20,828 nucleotides of DNA, taken from positions 1 to 20,828 of IMG/VR virus record IMGVR_UViG_3300048032_000109; one strand, 5' to 3'. The translations under genes and the position numbers were made by a program. The notes beneath the pieces are model-generated. The model made no database searches. It worked only from the letters and a program-made list of their open reading frames with translations, and was not told the DNA's origin. Position 1 is the first letter of the stretch; each line of letters starts with the position of its first letter. This document shows positions 19,337 through 20,828 of the stretch, piece after piece. Origin of the DNA: a virus.

Positions 19337-19822
19337 ATGGGTTACATTGGTAATCAAGCAAATAGTAATTTTTCCTCTCTAGCTAAACAAGATATTACAG
19401 GTAACGGGGGTACAGGCTATACGTTAAGCACAGCAGTAGCAAACGCTAACGAAATAGAAGTATTTGTGAACAACGTTAGACAAGAACCAGCAGTAGCTTA
19501 TAACGTTTCTGGTACAACACTTACCATGACAGGTAACGTAGTAAGTACAGATGACTTTTATGTAGTCTATCAAGGTAAGGCAGTTCAAACAACTACTCCT
19601 TCACCAGCATCGGTGACAGCAGCAATGCTTGCTCAAGGTGCTGCAGGATCATACCTTGGTGACGCTACACAACTCGGTAATATTATTAGAGTACATGAAA
19701 AAGAGCTAAACACTTCAGTAACAGTAGCCGCAAACACTAATGGTATGTGCGCTGGCCCATTAACCCTAGCTTCAGGAGTCACCATCACAGTTAGTGCTGG
19801 TGCAACATTGGTGGTAGCATGA
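19337..19822 (+). CDS. Tail fibre-like structural protein
   Basis: A 161-residue protein starting MGYIGNQANSNFSSLAKQDI. The middle (about 25-80) has NANEIEVFVNNVRQEPAVAY, NVSGTTLTMTGNVVSTDDFY and VVYQGKAVQT, a beta-sandwich pattern frequent at the head of marine phage tail fibres. The C-terminal half has a Gly/Thr/Val-rich repeat-like end (LASGVTITVSAGATLVVA), as in short beta-helix tips. AGGAGG precedes the ATG. Stop overlaps the next start. Confidence 0.75.
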   Translation: MGYIGNQANSNFSSLAKQDITGNGGTGYTLSTAVANANEIEVFVNNVRQEPAVAYNVSGTTLTMTGNVVSTDDFYVVYQGKAVQTTTPSPASVTAAMLAQGAAGSYLGDATQLGNIIRVHEKELNTSVTVAANTNGMCAGPLTLASGVTITVSAGATLVVA

Positions 19823-20190
19823 GTACGGTACATTGTAATACAATACAAACTAGTTCTGGTGGTCCTGTTACGCTGACTAAGCAGAGTGCGGCAAAGGCAA
19901 GAGCAACAGTTAGAGGATTAGATACGTTTCAAATCCATGAAAGTTTCGGTGTCAGTTCTGCAAGTGACGAAGGAGCAGGGCATCATAACATTGCATTAAC
20001 ATCAGCAATGTCGAGTATTTCTTATCAACCGCAAATTGCTACTGGTTACGCGGATGGAAACCCAGGCAACACGATTTCAACTTGTTGGTCAGAAACATCT
20101 ACCAATGTTGAGTTTGAAACCAGTTCTGCCGCAGGTGCAAATCAAGATATTACAAAAGATTACTTGGTTGTTTTTGGAGACTTAGCATGA
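19819..20190 (+). CDS. Tail fibre-like structural protein
   Basis: A 123-residue protein starting MSTVHCNTIQTSSGGPVTLT. It contains KARATVRGLDTFQIHESFGV, SSASDEGAGHHNIALTSAMS, the pattern (SFxVSSxxDxGxGxxxIxxT) seen in receptor-facing phage fibre modules. The start overlaps the upstream stop as ATGA, and the stop overlaps the next start in the same way, so three small tail genes are translated in series. Confidence 0.72.
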   Translation: MSTVHCNTIQTSSGGPVTLTKQSAAKARATVRGLDTFQIHESFGVSSASDEGAGHHNIALTSAMSSISYQPQIATGYADGNPGNTISTCWSETSTNVEFETSSAAGANQDITKDYLVVFGDLA

Positions 20191-20696
20191 GTAAAATACT
20201 TGTAAACGAAATAGGTAATAACAACGGCACTACGGGTATGACTGTAGCAACAACAGGCGTTGCTAGTTTTCCAGTATCGGCTCCTTTAACACCTGCTAGA
20301 CCAGCTTTTCTTGCAAGACGAAACGGAACAAATTTACAACTTAACAATCAAATAATGCCCTTTGACAGCAAAACTATTTACGGAGGATTTGATACTGCTA
20401 ATGGGTATAATACAAGTACATATACATATACTTGCCCAATAGCAGGGTTATATTGGTTTCATGTATCTAGTATTCTCGGTTCTATAGCGGTTGATAATGG
20501 TCAATGGAAAATTCAATTAAACAGCAGTGATTATGAACAAAGGCATTTTACAAATAAAACCACTGAGTTTTACACACACAGCATAGACACATACATAAAC
20601 GCCTCGGCAAATGACACTGTCAGAGTAAAAATGGGATCTAATATTTATTTTTATGGCAATCAATGGGCTGTGTTTATGGGACATTTAATAGGGTAG
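20187..20696 (+). CDS. C1q-like tail tip protein
   Basis: A 169-residue protein starting MSKILVNEIGNNNGTTGMTV. Residues about 40-169 resemble a C1q/TNF-like jelly roll: PAFLARRNGTNLQL, IMPFDSKTIYGGFDTANGY, YTYTCPIAGLYWFHVSSIL, ending WAVFMGHLIG as in the family's final F-x-G-x-L strand. Such trimeric domains serve as receptor-binding heads in some phage fibres. The first 30 residues are a fibre-type N-terminus shared in style with the neighbouring genes. The start is coupled (ATGA) to the previous gene. Confidence 0.72.
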   Translation: MSKILVNEIGNNNGTTGMTVATTGVASFPVSAPLTPARPAFLARRNGTNLQLNNQIMPFDSKTIYGGFDTANGYNTSTYTYTCPIAGLYWFHVSSILGSIAVDNGQWKIQLNSSDYEQRHFTNKTTEFYTHSIDTYINASANDTVRVKMGSNIYFYGNQWAVFMGHLIG

Positions 20697-20705
20697 GAGG
20701 GTATT

Positions 20706-20828
20706 ATGGCAAATGGAAAAATAAAAGCAGATACCCTAGAACACAGCACCGCTGGGTCACTTGATACGCAGTATGTTGTTCATGGTAGTGCGAAGGCGTG
20801 GATAAATTTTGCTGGTGCTGGAACATCT
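20706..20828 (+). CDS. Tail fibre-like protein, cut by window edge
   Basis: The first 41 residues are visible, starting MANGKIKADTLEHSTAGSLD and reading on to GSAKAWINFAGAGTS. The phrase VHGSAKAWINF is typical of tail proteins of marine phages (GSAKAWxNFxGxG), related to the module at 19819-20190. AGGAGGGT precedes the ATG. The C-terminus is outside the window. Confidence 0.75.
   Translation, partial: MANGKIKADTLEHSTAGSLDTQYVVHGSAKAWINFAGAGTS

Overview
The window looks like part of the genome of a tailed double-stranded DNA phage (Caudoviricetes) with podovirus-like head genes. The host is probably a marine bacterium, but that is inferred only from the resemblance of many small proteins to those of marine phages. 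A terminase large subunit, a large portal, an acidic scaffold protein, an SU10/DUF5309-type major capsid protein and an SU10-type adaptor follow in order on the + strand. No integrase, rRNA, tRNA, CRISPR array or transposase was seen. Both window edges cut through genes.

Layout. Positions 1-4949 form a leftward (- strand) arm of short, tightly packed genes, most of them coupled by ATGA, TAATG or longer overlaps. Nearly all are unrecognised, and several encode tiny membrane proteins. The arm also carries a gp2.5-like single-stranded DNA-binding protein (3398-3910) and a DUF4258-like protein (4611-4826). It contains one conspicuous block of about 730 bases without a credible gene (2669-3397) that is rich in potential helices and may be a structured RNA. 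Positions 4950-5470 are a non-coding divide between the two arms. They hold a 17-base motif in two divergent copies, each pointing towards its own arm. A third copy lies just after terL. These look like phage-specific promoters.

Positions 5471-20828 are a rightward late arm. After terL comes a translationally coupled cassette: a holin-like membrane protein, a Rieske-oxygenase-like protein that has lost its iron-sulphur ligands, two single-pass membrane proteins, and two small Cys-containing proteins including a DUF1289 member. Small basic phage proteins follow, then portal, scaffold and major capsid protein. An intrinsic terminator sits directly behind the capsid gene. After it come small head-completion genes, the adaptor, an Ala/Ser/Thr-rich fibre and a run of short tail or receptor-binding genes, one of them C1q-like.

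The features most worth following up are the Rieske-type oxygenase without a Rieske cluster, the candidate structured RNA next to a start-less open frame, and the three-copy promoter-like motif with its associated hairpins.
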